From Humulus lupulus (Eukaryota; Streptophyta; Magnoliopsida; Rosales; Cannabaceae), in the NCBI RefSeq assembly GCF_963169125.1, contig NC_084795.1, positions 144,497,766 through 144,561,765 of the forward strand: DNA of 64,000 nt. The letters run 5' to 3'. This document shows, piece by piece, positions 20,246 to 33,416 of this stretch; positions within the stretch are counted from its first letter, which is position 1; each line of letters opens with the position of its first letter. A model generated the notes under the pieces. It saw only the letters and a program-made list of their open reading frames with translations. It ran no database searches and was not told where the DNA came from. The position numbers were made by a program, and so were the translations under genes.

Positions 20246-23200
20246 TGTAAAGAACGCCCTAGACTAGTACTTATTAAAACATTCACATATCGTTGGTCTA
20301 TAAAGAAAACCACTTTTTATAAAGGTCTCAGCGGGGACTTGCTTAAAACAATGCAAGTTGGGCCCATTAGTTTAAAAAGAAAATAAGAGTTTTTATGCAA
20401 AGTTCAAAGGAAACAATATTAAATAATTAAGTCCCACTGATAATTTAGAAAGTCTCTTAAAACATAACATAATTAAAATGGTGTCCTAAAGTGATCGTTT
20501 ATTCCGTCCATAGGATACCCCACGCCATACACCCTACGACGATAGAACTCCTCACGTCACCATGAGTGCCACAGAGAAATCCTATTTGCTACCTAGAAGG
20601 GAAAGTAAGGGGGCGAGCTAAAAGCCTAGTAAGGAAGTACAAACAATAAGCAAGTAAGGATACAACAAATACGAACACTAACGTTCACCTAACACATCAT
20701 GGCATATCATAACATTATCGTAACATATCATCATTGCATATCATAATGTAATCGTAACATATCATCATAGCACATCATAACGCAATTGTAACATATCATC
20801 ATTGCATATCATAACGTAATCGTAACATATCATCATAGCATATCATAACGTAATCGTAACATATCATCATATCACATTCATACAGCATACATTATGAGCA
20901 TGGCCCGCTAGTTGTCCATGTCACCCTAATCATATTCATACAGCATACATGATGAGCATGGCTCGCTAGTTGTCCATGTCACCCTAATCATATTCATACA
21001 GCATATATGATGAGCATGGCTCGCTAGTTGTCCATGTCACCCTATGAGGTAAACAAGAGTCTCTGGTCCTTGAATAACCTCGTCGCGTCCGCCCTAGGAG
21101 TTACGTCTTTATCTATAGTAACTCGTTGGATGTATCTAACATCCATAAACATATCATATTCAACATATCATCACATTATGGCATTCATAATTCATAACAA
21201 TTCATTCATACAATAGTCTTACCATTCATAGCATAAAATCATAGAATCTATCTAACTTCCTTATCTCAGGTCCGAGCTAAGAAATTTCACAACCTCTCAA
21301 CGAGCCTATACCATAACCAAAACAATATTTCTTAGGTTCATAAAATTACTATTTTTCCCTTCCATACAGCTCATGTGTGCATGGGCCATGCACACATAAT
21401 AATAGTTACACATAACATGCAATTATTCTTAACTACACATAAAGCCATAAAAGAATAATGCTCATTTTACCTATTTTACATGCATGATCCTTCTATAGAA
21501 ACCACATAGTTGAATAATAAACATAATTTTGGGCATAAAAGTGGATTTGCATGTAACATGCATACGTGGGAACATTGCGTAATTGAGACGTTTTAAAAAC
21601 GATAATTCTATATTTCTTACTTTTATCGTTTTAAAATTAATAGACATATAACATGCTTTATTTATTTTTTTAAATTTCTAGGTTGATTAAATTTCTCAAA
21701 ATATTATTTTATTTTATAAAATAATTTGATTTAGCTTTAAAAAAATGTGACAATTTCCTTTATTATTCTCAAATTACAAAGAAGTAACAAAAAGCTTGGA
21801 ATTAATTAAAATACCTATGATTAATATGTTTCTTTAGAAAAATAAATTTTAACATTGGTTAATTGTGTTACATAAATGATGTGAGAAAAATTAATATATC
21901 TTTAAGTGTGGGAAAAATATATTTTATTTAAATTATTTAACACTTAGTTTTATGTAACATAAATCCACATGTGACAATTAAATAATCATTTTTAATCATT
22001 TAAACCAAACTTTCAGCCACTATTTAATTTCTTTAAAAATCACAAATAAATTGAATCTAAATATTTTTCTCAATCAAAATAAAGAAAAATCATAACTTAT
22101 CAAAATATGCATTCATACCATATTAAAATACCATTTTTAATATTACCATAACTTAGGATAATAATTTTGTTTCAAAAACTCATCAAATTCATTTTAGTGA
22201 AACACACTTCACATTTTTTTACAAAAATTCCAGCAACCATTTTTATCTTTAGAAATAACTATATTCAATTTAAAAACTCCTATTTTTCTAAAAATTCAAT
22301 AAAAATTATGTAGGTATTTATTTGAGTAAAATATCATTTTATTGGGACATAATATACCCTTTTTAATTTCATAAAATTAACATAACAACAAGGACATTAC
22401 TTATGCATGCAAATCATTTTTTTTTCAAACTTTTACCCAATTACTTACAAAAATCAGCAAGCTTAATTTCTCATGAAATTCATTTTTTATCCCAAAAATT
22501 TCACATAAAATCATACATGTCCAAAATCTCATCATACTCTTATTATATATATAATTATGAGAATATTACTAACATATTCACATGCAATCTTATAAAATCC
22601 CATTTTTTTCTATTCCATTGAATCTACACATGAAATCCAACAAAACACTAACAATAACAATAACATACATTAATTCATAAACACCATATTCACATATGGC
22701 TTTATATTAATCTAACATGTTTCTATCATTATTTTCATGCATCTTAAAATTTATTCATTCACAATATCACATGCATCCTATCAAAATTTCATGGATCCAA
22801 ATAGCAAGATTTCCAATTATCATTTTACCCAAATTACATAGGTCCTAAAACATGGATCTAATATATTGAAAATCATACAACATCAAACAAAATATCAAGA
22901 TGATCCTTAGGTATGCCTAGGCCGAAACCCCATATTTGCATTCATAATTACCACTAATCATTAAACATAGAAAATCAACATCAAAACCCTTTTATACATC
23001 AAACCATAATACCCTTCATGCAAATCAAACAACATATTATCATCAAGATATCAAGAACACAGAGTACCCATTTTTTTTCCTACCCACAACATAAATCCCC
23101 TTTAACCATAATCCCTCTAATAATCTATCCATCAAAACCAAAAATCACAAAATTTAGGGAGGGATTTCAATACCTCTTCTTGATAGAAATTCAAGAATCC

Positions 23201-24353
23201 AATCCAATCAAGAATCCAATAACCTCCTTGCTCAAACCCTAGGGGTTGTATATTTTGAATAATCAAGATGGAGAAGAAGATGAACAAGGTTAGAGACAAC
23301 CCAATCAAAATACTAGATTAATCATAAGGAAAACAACCAAAAACCTTACCCTAGCTTGAACCCTTTTTCTTCTTCTTCTTCTCTCTCTAGGTCACGCCCT
23401 CTCCCTCTCTCTCTCTTCTCTCTATAATTTGGTAGCCCTCCATCCCAAATGAGCCTTCAACCTCTTTCTTATTTTCTATTTAAATGCCTCAATCTTCAAA
23501 ACCTAGCTAAGGAAAATGTAATTATCATTTTCCTTTATTTTCCCTAAATCAAAATATAATTCAATTAAAAATTATACTCAGCCAATCAATCCATTTTATC
23601 ATTGACAGCACACTAATTCCTCTCTTGTCTTCCTTGGCTGTCCATGGCTAATAAAGGAAATAATGTTATTCTTGACACTCTAGGGTACTGAGACTTGGGA
23701 CTAGGTTTTGACCCGTTTCTATTAAGTTTTAGGAAACATGATATTCACAGAAAATGTAGATAATTTCATTAGCTTTCTAACGGTATAAGTTGTTTCTAAA
23801 TTGGATATTCACAGCCCATTTTACTGAGGCTGGGTCTAAGGTTATGGGAATTAAAAAAAAAATGACAACTCTATCATTTCTCACCATTTGTTTCCCAATG
23901 TTTTTTTTTCTTGTGTGAACACAAGTCTCTCTATTTCCCTTTCTTTTTTTTTTTTCCTTTTAAATCCCTTAATTAAATAAAAATAAATAAACCAATAAAA
24001 GGTAATTAATGTGTAGAAAACTATTGCATGCATACCATGCAACCATGCACATGCACATACTCAATCACTAGGGTGCATCACTACCTACCATGCACCTTAG
24101 TGCATTAAACCAAATCTCACATAATCACATTTTAAAATAAAAATAAATATATATCATTTAACAAGTAAATTCAAAAAAATATTCTGCCAACAATTCTAAC
24201 AATTAAATAAAATATAAAACAATCAAATAAAACAACAACAACTAAATAAAATAAACAATATTTAAATAAAACAATTCATCACACTTAACACTTAAATAAA
24301 ATAAACCACAAAATTTTAATAAACTAAAAAAAAAAAAAATTTGATGCACTACA
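20246..24353 (-). repeat. 3' LTR of gypsy F
   Basis: 4108 bp; in element orientation starts TGTAGTGCATC and ends GTTCTTTACA. Contains two minisatellite arrays near its 3' side and a CT-rich (element-strand GA-rich) tract at about 23370-23430. Open frames inside it occur at matching positions in the other LTR, but none shows a protein domain, so I treat them as chance. Confidence 0.92.
20700..21044. repeat. two minisatellites inside LTR of F (34 bp and 58 bp units)
   Basis: At 20700-20872, about five units of GCATATCATAACGTAATCGT plus AACATATCATCATT (34 bp). At 20875-21044, three units of a 58-bp repeat containing GATGAGCATGGCTCGCTAGT and TGTCCATGTCACCCTAA. The same arrays recur in the other LTR at 29760-30105. 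Confidence 0.85.
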
Positions 24354-25980
24354 ATATACCCTCCTTAAAAGGAATTTCGTCCCGAAATTCTTTCTTACCA
24401 AATAATTCAGGGTTTCTTGCTATCATGTCTTCCTCCAACTCCCATGTTGCTTCTCGTTCCGTACCATTCTTCCACAGGACCTTAACTAGTGGAATCCTTT
24501 TGGATCTTAATTCCTTGATTCCCTTTTCTATAATGCGCTCAGGCTGTTCATCATAACTCAGGTCCTACTTTAGCTGTAACGTCTCGTAACTCAACACATG
24601 AGAGGGGTCTGACACATACTTACGCAACATCAAGATGTGAAAGACGTTATGCGTTTCAGCTAATACTGGGGGCAGTGCCAAACGGTACGCAACTTTCCCT
24701 ACTTTGTCCAATATCACAAATGGACCAATATATCTAGGGCTTAACTTCCCTTTCTTTCCAAAACGCATCACACCTTTCATTGGCGAGACTTTCAAGAAAA
24801 AAAACTCGCCCACTGAAAACTCGATGTCCCTTCTCTTGAGGTCAGCGTAGCTCTTTTGCCTACTTTGCGCAGTAAGCATCCTTTGGCGAATCTTCTCTAT
24901 CGCCTCACTGGCTTCCCTAACTGCTTCAGGACCTAAAATCTGCTTCTCCCCAACTTCATCCTAGTGCAAGGGAGATCTACACTTACACCCATAAAGCATC
25001 TCATAGGGAGCCATCCCTATGGTAGATTGGTAACTGTTATTATAAGAGAACTCCATTAGGGGTAGATATCGGTTCCAAGACTCTGAAAAGTCCAAAGCAC
25101 ATCACCTCAACATGTCTTCTAATATTTGTATAGTCCTCTCAGATTGGCCATCGGTCTGAGGATGAAAAGCGGTGCTAAAATTTAGTCTTGATCCCATAGC
25201 ACTCTGTAGCCCTTTCCAAAAGTTCAATGTGAAAACTGACCCTCGATCAGAAATTATCGACTTTGGCACCCCATGAAGTCTCACTATTTCACTAACATAC
25301 AAGTCAACATAATGATCCGCCGAGTATGTGGTCTTAACTGGCAGAAAATGGGCAGACTTAGTGAGTCTATCTACTATCACCCACATTGAGCCGTGCTGCT
25401 TGGTGGTTCTAGGCAACCCTACCACAAAATCCATCGTGATATCCTCCCATTTCCATTCAGGAATGTAGAGCGGTTGAAGCAACCCTGCTGGCCTCTGGTG
25501 TTCTGCTTTGACTTGCTGGCATGTTAAACATCTAGAAACAAACTTAGCAATGTCCCTCTTCATTCCATGCCACCAATATAATGCCTTAAGGTCTTGGTAC
25601 ATTTTCGTGGACCCTGGGTGCAAGGAATTAGGCGTTGTGTGCGCTTCCTTCATAATACTTTCCTTAATTTCAGCATTGTCAGGCACACAAATCCTATCCT
25701 TGCACCTTAGCAACCCACCATTAGACATCGTGAAATTGCTGCTGCCACCTTCTTGTACCAAAGCCTCTTGTTTCACCAAGGCTTAATCCAATTTCTGTCC
25801 TTCTCGAATTTGTTCTAGTAAAGAGGATTGCAATGTGAGGTTCGCCAAACTTCCCATCACAATTTTGATGCCGGCATTTATGATCTCTTTCTGAAGAGGC
25901 ATCTCTATTGTATGCAGCGCTGAGACACTCCCATGTCCCTGGCTGCTCAAAGCATCTGCAACCACGTTGGCCTTGCCTGG
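24349..25980 (-). pseudogene. gypsy F integrase with C-terminal chromodomain
   Basis: Minus strand. HHCC zinc region (HTTPNSLHPGSTKMYQDL, CLTCQQVKAEHQ) at about 25500-25690; core with Asp in DITMDFVVGLP, Asp in IISDRGSVF and Glu in DGQSERTIQ; GPF motif PRYIGPFVILDKVGKVAYRL at about 24690-24750; then after a TAG at about 24564 a chromodomain: RSKRIPLVKVLWKNG and ATWELEEDMIARNPELF. Known: chromodomains steer insertion toward heterochromatin marks. A stop also lies near 25783. The final codons run to the LTR edge: the pol stop TAG is supplied by the LTR itself (TGTAG). Confidence 0.92.
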
Positions 25981-27150
25981 GTGTTATAGAATCTCACAGT
26001 CGTAGTCCTTTGCTAATTCCAACCACCTTCGCTGCCTCATGTTCAGTTCCTTTTGTGTGAAAAAGTATTTCAGACTTTTGTGGTCGGTGTATATCTCACA
26101 CTTATCTCTGTATAGGTGATGTCTCCATATCTTGAGTGCGAACACTACAGCTGCCAATTCCAAGGTCATGAGTGGGATACCACTGCTCATAATCCTTGAG
26201 TTGTCTGGAAGCATAAGCTACCACCTTCCCTTCTTGCATCAACATGCATCCAAAGCCATTCTTTGATGCATCACAGTACACCACAAATTTTCCTCCCTCA
26301 GTGGGAACACAAAGGATAGGTGCGGAAATCAACTTATCATTCATGGTCTGAAAACTCTCTTCACATTAATCTATCCATGCGAACTTCTGATGTTTCCGGG
26401 TTAAGTTGGTCAACGGGGTAGCGATCTTCGAGAAACCCTCGACAAACTTCCTATAATAACCTGCCAACCCTAAGAAACTCTGAACTTCTGAGGCATTCTT
26501 TGGCTGGGGTCAGTCTCTAATGGCCTCGATCTTTGATGGGTCTACTGCTAACCCATCTTTAGAAACTATGTGCCCTAAGAAGGTTACCTGTTCTAGCCAA
26601 AACTCGCATTTAGAGAACTTGGCGTATAACTGATGTTCCCATAATCTGTTCAGAGTCAATCTCAAATGCTCTTCGTGCTCCTCCTTGGTCTTTGAGTAAA
26701 TGAGGATATCATCAATTAACACTACTACAAACTTGTCCAAGAAATCCTTAAATACCCTATTCATCATATCCATAAAGGCTGTTGGGGAATTGGTGAGTCC
26801 AAAGGACATCACTAAGAATTCATAGTGCCTATAGCGAGTTCTGAAAGCCGTTTTCGGAATGTCTCCCTCTTTCACTTTCAACTGATGGTACCCAGATCGC
26901 AGATCAATCTTCGAGAACACTGAAGCACCTTGTAGCTGATAAAAAAGGTCGTCTATCCTAGGCAAAGGATACTTATTCTTAATGGTGACCTTATTGAGTT
27001 CTCGGTAATCAATGCACATTCTCATACTCCCGTCCTTCTTTTTCACAAATAAGACTGGTGCTCCTCATGGCGAATAGCTAGGTCTTATGAACCCCTTATC
27101 CAACAACTCTTGTAGCATGTTCTTAAGTTCCTTTAACTCTGCAGGTGACA
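25981..27150 (-). pseudogene. gypsy F reverse transcriptase and RNase H
   Basis: [20 protein letters not shown] and [20 protein letters not shown] begin [22 protein letters not shown] leads to the active site LIDD (IDD codons at 26708-26716), intact, then [19 protein letters not shown]. RNase H follows ([51 protein letters not shown]). It is broken by a stop at about 26509 and frameshifts around 26170 and 26345. It would synthesise cDNA if restored. Confidence 0.92.
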
Positions 27151-27154
27151 TTCA

Positions 27155-27745
27155 TTAGGGTGCTTTAGAGATCGGTGTTGTTTCTGGTGCAACCTTGATT
27201 ACAAACTCGATTTCTCTGTCCGGGGGTAGTCTTGGTAATTCTTCGAGAAACACCTCTAGAAACTCACAAACAATATGCACATTTTCCGGTCTCACTTCAG
27301 ACTTCTTGGATTTGACCACCGCACTAGCCAGGTATGCCGAACAACCATGTTGCATCATATGCCGTGATTCCAGTGCAGATATTATGGGTCTTCTAAAACT
27401 CACTACTTCTCCCTTAAAGGAAAATACCTCTCCTTCTTTTGGTTTGAACTCCACAGTCTTCTTCCGATAGTTTATCATAGCCCCATGTTTGGATAACTAA
27501 TCCATGACGAGTATGACATCATAATCTGGTATACCCAGTTCTATGAGATCTGCTGGGCACTTTCTGCCTTCTACTGTTACAGGTGTTGACGATAACCACT
27601 TAGTTGACAACATCATAACTCCCGATGGCAACAATGTACTAGAGGTATGTTCAAATGTCTTATAAGGCATATTCAGTCTATCAATCACATTCATGGAAAC
27701 ATAAGAATGAGTCGCTCCAAAATCAATTAAGACTCTACACATTGT
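27155..27745 (-). pseudogene. gypsy F protease and linker to RT
   Basis: Reading CRVLIDFGATHSYVSMNVID gives the aspartic protease site as DFGA, where most chromoviruses have DSGA. LPSGVMM and IELGIPDYDVILVMD (usually LGMDWL) follow; a stop at about 27495 separates it from the linker that carries EFLEVFLEELPRLPPDREIE leading into RT. It would release gag and pol products. Confidence 0.85.
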
Positions 27746-29260
27746 ACCAGATATAAGGAGCTAACCTGTAACTACGGTGTTGCTGTTGGCTGCTTCATTC
27801 TAGGTTAAAGCAAAAACTTGCTGGCACTAGGTTGCTGTTACTATCCTGTCCCGCTTTCTATTGTGGAAAATATTTTCTCAGATGTGTTGCCTGACTGCAC
27901 TTTTACATTTTTTGGTGTCGTCTTGACATTTTCCCATATGACATCTCAAGCATTTAGGACAGCTGGGGTGCTCAACTTAATTGCTTCGATGATTCCCACG
28001 ATTTTATCATTATTGTGACTGTTGTGGTTGTTGTGATTTCCATTGGGAGATGTGACCTTGGGCCTTTTGTCAGTGCCATTACTTTGTCCCTATTAGGCCT
28101 CCTCTTGTTACTCTCCTGAAAGATCTTACTCTTATTGGCCTCTTTCCTTGGAGCATCGTACTTTCATATAGAACTCTTCATATACTCAATGTCTAAAGCT
28201 TTGTCCAGAATCTCAGCATAGCTAACTGGCTCTGTACAAGTCATTTTGATGTCCCTAACAATCATAGGCTTCAGTCCCCTTAAGAATCCTTGAACTCTCA
28301 CGGCCTTTGTTGAGACTATTTCAGATTTAAACCTTGCCAATTTATCAAACTTCTAGGCATACTTTGTGACTGGAGGACTACCTTGTGTAAGTGTCAAAAC
28401 TCATTAGCTCTAGTTACTAGTATTATAGCTTTGAAGTACTTTTTGCTGAAAACTTGTACAAAGTCAGCCTAGGCCATGGTGTCTAAAGTTTGTGTCTACT
28501 TAACCATGTCCCACCAAAACCATCTTTAGGATTGCTAACTATCTTTTTGTCCCTGGAAATTCTTAGTCTGTGCTAGTAGCCTTTGTATTATTTTTGTCAT
28601 GTCGCAACTCATTACTTATCATTGTTTCGTTAATTTGTAGCTTGACATTGTCCTCTATGTTGAACTATGTTATCGTGGATTTGCTCGCCTCTCTGCCTCC
28701 TTAGTCTCCATTTACTCCATCGAGGTTTTTGATGATGTTTGCTACCAAATGTTGTGGCGTGTCCACCTTATGTGCTCCTCTGATACTGCACGTATCTATC
28801 TAGTTAACAGCATCATCTCGCAAGATAATGTCGTGGAGTAAGCTCCCTAACCTATGTCTTTATTAACAATCATGTCGTAAAGCATATGTGTCATTTGATC
28901 TTGATAGTGTCTAGTTAAATTATAATTGACGTAATCCATTCTTCACTTTACTTTAAACGTGATAGTGTCATACTTGCGATTTCCTATGATGCATCTCATC
29001 CATTAAATACGTTCATTTACAACAAACATCTTTTGGGAAGTTGATATCGACTCATCTCCGTCGTTTACATCATCTACATGAACCCTTGAGAACCCACTGA
29101 TCACATGGAGAAGTTTCCTTCTAGAAGTCCTAATTTCTAGAGGCATACATTCTACACAGCAATTACAAATCTAAAAAATTTAAAAGTAGGAAAAATATAG
29201 ACAACATTTAGAGCAAGTACTTACGACGCGGTGAGGTGAGATTTTCCCGTCTTTAGCGTG
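27746..29260 (-). pseudogene. gypsy F gag, heavily decayed
   Basis: No long frame survives, but minus-strand pieces are typical of chromovirus gag: VQGFLRGLKPMIVRDIKMTC (about 28240-28300), PVSYAEILDKALDIEYMKSS (about 28170-28230) and a basic, Lys-rich tail (about 28090-28150). The zinc knuckle cannot be identified with certainty. Many stops in all frames contrast with the better-kept pol, although both lie in one element. Confidence 0.7.
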
Positions 29261-29285
29261 TATGGGGGGTCCTTGGAAACATGGA

Positions 29286-29305
29286 CGACTGTCTCTGATA
29301 CTATT
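29286..29305 (-). promoter_or_regulatory. gypsy F primer binding site, degenerate
   Basis: On the minus strand directly after the 5' LTR: AATAGTATCAGAGACAG, close to TGGTATCAGAGC of the initiator-Met site, with mutated leading TGG. Confidence 0.65.
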
Positions 29306-32300
29306 TGTAAAGAACGCCCTAGACTAGTACTTATTAAAACATTCACATATCGTTGGTCTATAAAGAAAACCACTTTTTATAAAGGTCTCAGCGGGGACTT
29401 GCTTAAAATAATGCAAGTTGGGCCCATTAGTTTAAAAAGAAAATAAGAGTTTTTATGCAAAGTTCAAAAGAACACAATATTAAAATAATTAAGTCCCACT
29501 GATAATTTAGAAAGTCTCTTAAAACATAACATAATTAAAATGGTGTCCTAAAGTGATCGTTTATTCCGTCCATAGGATACACCACGCCATACACCCTACG
29601 ACGATAGAACTCCTCACGTCACCACGCGTGCCACAGAGAAATCCTATTTGCTACTTGGAAGGGAAAGTAAGGGGGTGAGCTAAAAGCCCAGTCAGGAAGT
29701 ACAAACAATAAGCAAGTAAGGATACAACAAATACGAACACTAACGTTCACCTAACACATCATGGCATATCATAACATTATCGTAACATATCATCATTGCA
29801 TATCATAACGTAATCGTAACATATCATCATAGCACATCATAACGTAATCGTAACATATCATCATTGCATATCATAAGGTAATCATAACATATCATCATAG
29901 CATATCATAACGTAATCGTAACATATCATCGTATCACATTCATACATCATACATGATGAGCATGGCCCGCTAGTTGTCCATGTCACCCTAATCATATTCA
30001 TACAGCATACATGATGAGCATGGCTCGCTAGTTGTCCATGTCACCCTAATCATATTCATACAGCATACATGATGAGCATGACTCGCTAGTTTTCCATGTC
30101 ACCCTATGAGGTAAACAAGAGTCTCTGGTCCTTGAATAACCTCGGCGCATCCGCCCTAGGAGTTACGTCTTTATCTATAGTAACTCGTTTGATGTATCTA
30201 ACATCCATAAACATATCATATTAAACATATCATCACATTATGGCATTCATAATTCATAACAATTCATTCATACAAAAGTCTTACCATTCATAGCATAAAA
30301 TCATAGAATCTATCTAACTTCCTTATCTCAGGTCCGAGCTAAGAAATTTCACAACCTCTCAACGAGCCTATACCATAACCAAAACAATATTTCTTAGGTT
30401 CATAAAATTACTATTTTGCCCTTCCATACAACTCATGTGTGCATGGGCCATGCACACATAATAATAGTTACACATAACATGCAAATATTCTTAACTACAC
30501 ATAAAGCCATAAAAGAATAATGCTCATTTTACCTATTTTACATGCATGATCTTTCTATAGAAACCACATAGTTGAATAATAAACATAATTTTGGACATAA
30601 AAGTGGATTTGCATGTAACAAGCATACGTGGGAACATTGCGTAATTGGGACGTTTTAAAAACGATAATTCTACATTTCTTACTTTTATCGTTTTAAAATT
30701 AATAGACATATAACATGCTTTATTTATTTTTTTAAATTTCTAGGTTGATTAAATTTCTCAAAACATTATTTTATTTTATAAAATAATTTGATTTAGCTTT
30801 AAAAAAATGTGACAATTTCCTTTATTATTCTCAAATTACAAAGAAGTAACAAAAAGCTTGGAATTAATTAAAATACCTATGATTAATATGTTTCTTTAGA
30901 AAAATAAATTTTAACATTGGTTAATTGTGTTACATAAATGATGTGAGAAAAATTAATATATCCTTAAGTGTGGGAAAAATATATTTTATTTAAATTATTT
31001 AAGACTTAGTTTTATGTAACATAAATCCACATGTGACAATTAAATAATCATTTTTAATTATTTAAACCAAACTTTCAGCTACTATTTAATTTCTTTAAAA
31101 ATCACAAATAAATTGAATCTAAATATTTTTCTCAATCAAAATAAAGAAAAATCATAACTTATCAAAATATGCATTCATACCATATTAAAATACAATTTTT
31201 AATATTACCATAACATAGGATAATAATTTTGTTTCAAAAACTCATCAAATTCATTTTAGTGAAACACACTTCACATTTTCTTACAAAAATTCCAGCAACC
31301 ATTTTTATCTTTAAAAATCACTATATTCAATTTAAAAACTCCTATTTTTCTAAAAATTCAATAAAAATTATGTAGGTATTTATTTGAGTAAAATATCATT
31401 TTATTGGGACTTAAAATACCATTTTTAATTCCATAAAATTAACATAACATCAATGACATTACTTATGCATGCAAATCATTTTTTTTTCAAACTTTTACCC
31501 AATTACTTACAAAAATCAGCAAGCTTAATTTCTCATGAAATTCATCTTTTATCCCAAAAATTTCACATGAAATCATACATGTCCAAAATCTCATCATACT
31601 CTTATTGTATACATAATTCTAAGAATATTACTAACATATTCACATGCAATCTTATAAAATCCAATTTTTTTCTATTCCATTGAATCTACACATGAAATCC
31701 AACAAAACACTAACAATAACAATAACATACATTAATTCATAAACACCATATTCACATATGGCTTTATATTAATCTAACATGTTTCTATCATTATTTTCAT
31801 GCATCTTAAAATTTATTCATTCACAATATCACATGCATCCAATCAAAATTTCATGGATCCAAATAGCAAGATTTCCAATTATCATTTTACCCAAATTACA
31901 TAGGTCCTAAAACATGGATCTAATATATTGAAAATCATACAACATCAAACAAAATATCAAGATGATCCTTAGGTATGCCTAGGCCGAAACCCCATATTTG
32001 CATTCATAATTACTACTAATTATTATACATAGAAAGTCAACATCAAAACCCTTTTATACATCAAACCATAATACCCTTCATGCAAATCAAACAACTTATT
32101 ATCATCAAGATATCAAGAACACAGCGTACCCATTTTTTTCCCACCCAAAACATAAATCCCCTTTAAACATAATCCCTCTAATAATCTATCAATCAAAACC
32201 AAAAATCACAAAATTTAGGGAGGGATTTCAATACCTCTTCTTGATAGAAAATCAAGAATCCAATCCAATCAAGAATCCAATAACCTCCTTGCTCAAACCC

Positions 32301-33411
32301 TAGGGGTTGTATATTTTGATTAATCAAGATGGAGAAGAAGACGAACAAGGTTAGAGACAACCCAATCAAAATACTAGATTAATCATAAGGAATACAACCA
32401 AAACCTTTAACCTAGCTTGAACCCTTTTTCTTCTTCTTCTTCTCTCTCTAGGTCACGCCTTCTCTCTCTCTATAATTTGGCAGCCCTCCATCCCAAATGA
32501 GCCTTCAACCTCTTTCTTATTTTCTATTTAAATGCCTCAATCTTCAAAACCTTGCTAAGGAAAATGTAATTATCATTTTCCTTTATTTTCCCTAAATCAA
32601 AATATAATTCAATTAAAAATTATACTCAGCCAATCAATCCATTTTATCATTGACAGCACACTAATTCCTCTCTTGTCTTCCTTGGCTGTCCATGGCTAAT
32701 AACGGAAATAATGCTATTCTCGTAACTCTAGGGTGCTGAGACTTGGGACTGGGTTTTGACCGGTTTCTATTAAGTTTTAGGAAACATGATATCTACCGAA
32801 AATGTATATAATTTCATTAGCTTTCTAACGGTATAAGTTGTTTCTAAATTGGATATTCACAGCCCATTTTATACCCATTTTACTGAGGTTGGATCTATAG
32901 TTACGGGAATTAAAAAAAAATGACTACTCTATCATTTCTCACCATTTGTTTCCCAATGTTTTTTTTTCTTGTGTGAACACAAGCCTCTCTATTTCCCTTT
33001 CTTTTTATTTTCCTTTTTAATCCCTTAATTAAATAAAAATAAATAAACCAATAAAAGGAAATTAATGTGTAGAAAACTATTGCATGCACACCATGCAACC
33101 ATGCACATGCACATACTCAATCACTAGGGTGCATCACTACCTACCATGCACCTTAGTGCATTAAACCAAATCTCACATAATCACATTTTAAAATAAAAAT
33201 AAATATATATCATTTAACTAGTAAATTCAAAAAAATATTCTGCCAACAATTCTAACAATTAAATAAAATATCAAACAATCAAATAAAACAACAACAACTA
33301 AAAAAAATAAACAATATTTAAATAAAACAATTCATCACACTTAACACTTAAATAAAATAAATCACAAAATTTTAATAAACTAAAAAAAATATATATATTT
33401 GGTGCACTACA
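29306..33411 (-). repeat. 5' LTR of gypsy F
   Basis: 4106 bp, same ends and internal arrays as 20246-24353. Minisatellites at 29760-29937 (34 bp units) and 29937-30105 (58 bp units). Substitutions and short indels against the partner LTR are scattered; for example, the left copy has a longer CT tract near 23400 than the right near 32460. Confidence 0.92.
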
Positions 33412-33416
33412 GCCAT

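Larger units (their letters stand above)
20246..33411 (-). mobile_element. Ty3/gypsy chromodomain element F (Tekay/Del type), complete structure
   Basis: 13.17 kb with two very long LTRs (4108 and 4106 bp), flanked by a perfect 5-bp TSD GCCAT (20241-20245 and 33412-33416). Internal order on the minus strand is gag, protease, RT, RNase H, integrase, chromodomain, primer tract. The order with integrase last and a chromodomain identify a chromovirus-type gypsy element; LTRs of this length fit the Tekay/Del group. The LTRs differ by only a few percent by eye, yet pol has several stops, so it is not autonomous now. Confidence 0.93.

Noticed and set aside
20144..20386. Open frame spanning copia B and LTR F start, with a near-copy at 29258-29446
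   Set aside because: The shared part is just LTR sequence of F present twice; it has no domain and crosses an insertion junction.
22403..23242. Open frames in LTR F (and 31453-31683) as short peptides
   Set aside because: AT-rich LTR sequence; the protein changes freely between the two LTR copies, with no sign of coding constraint.
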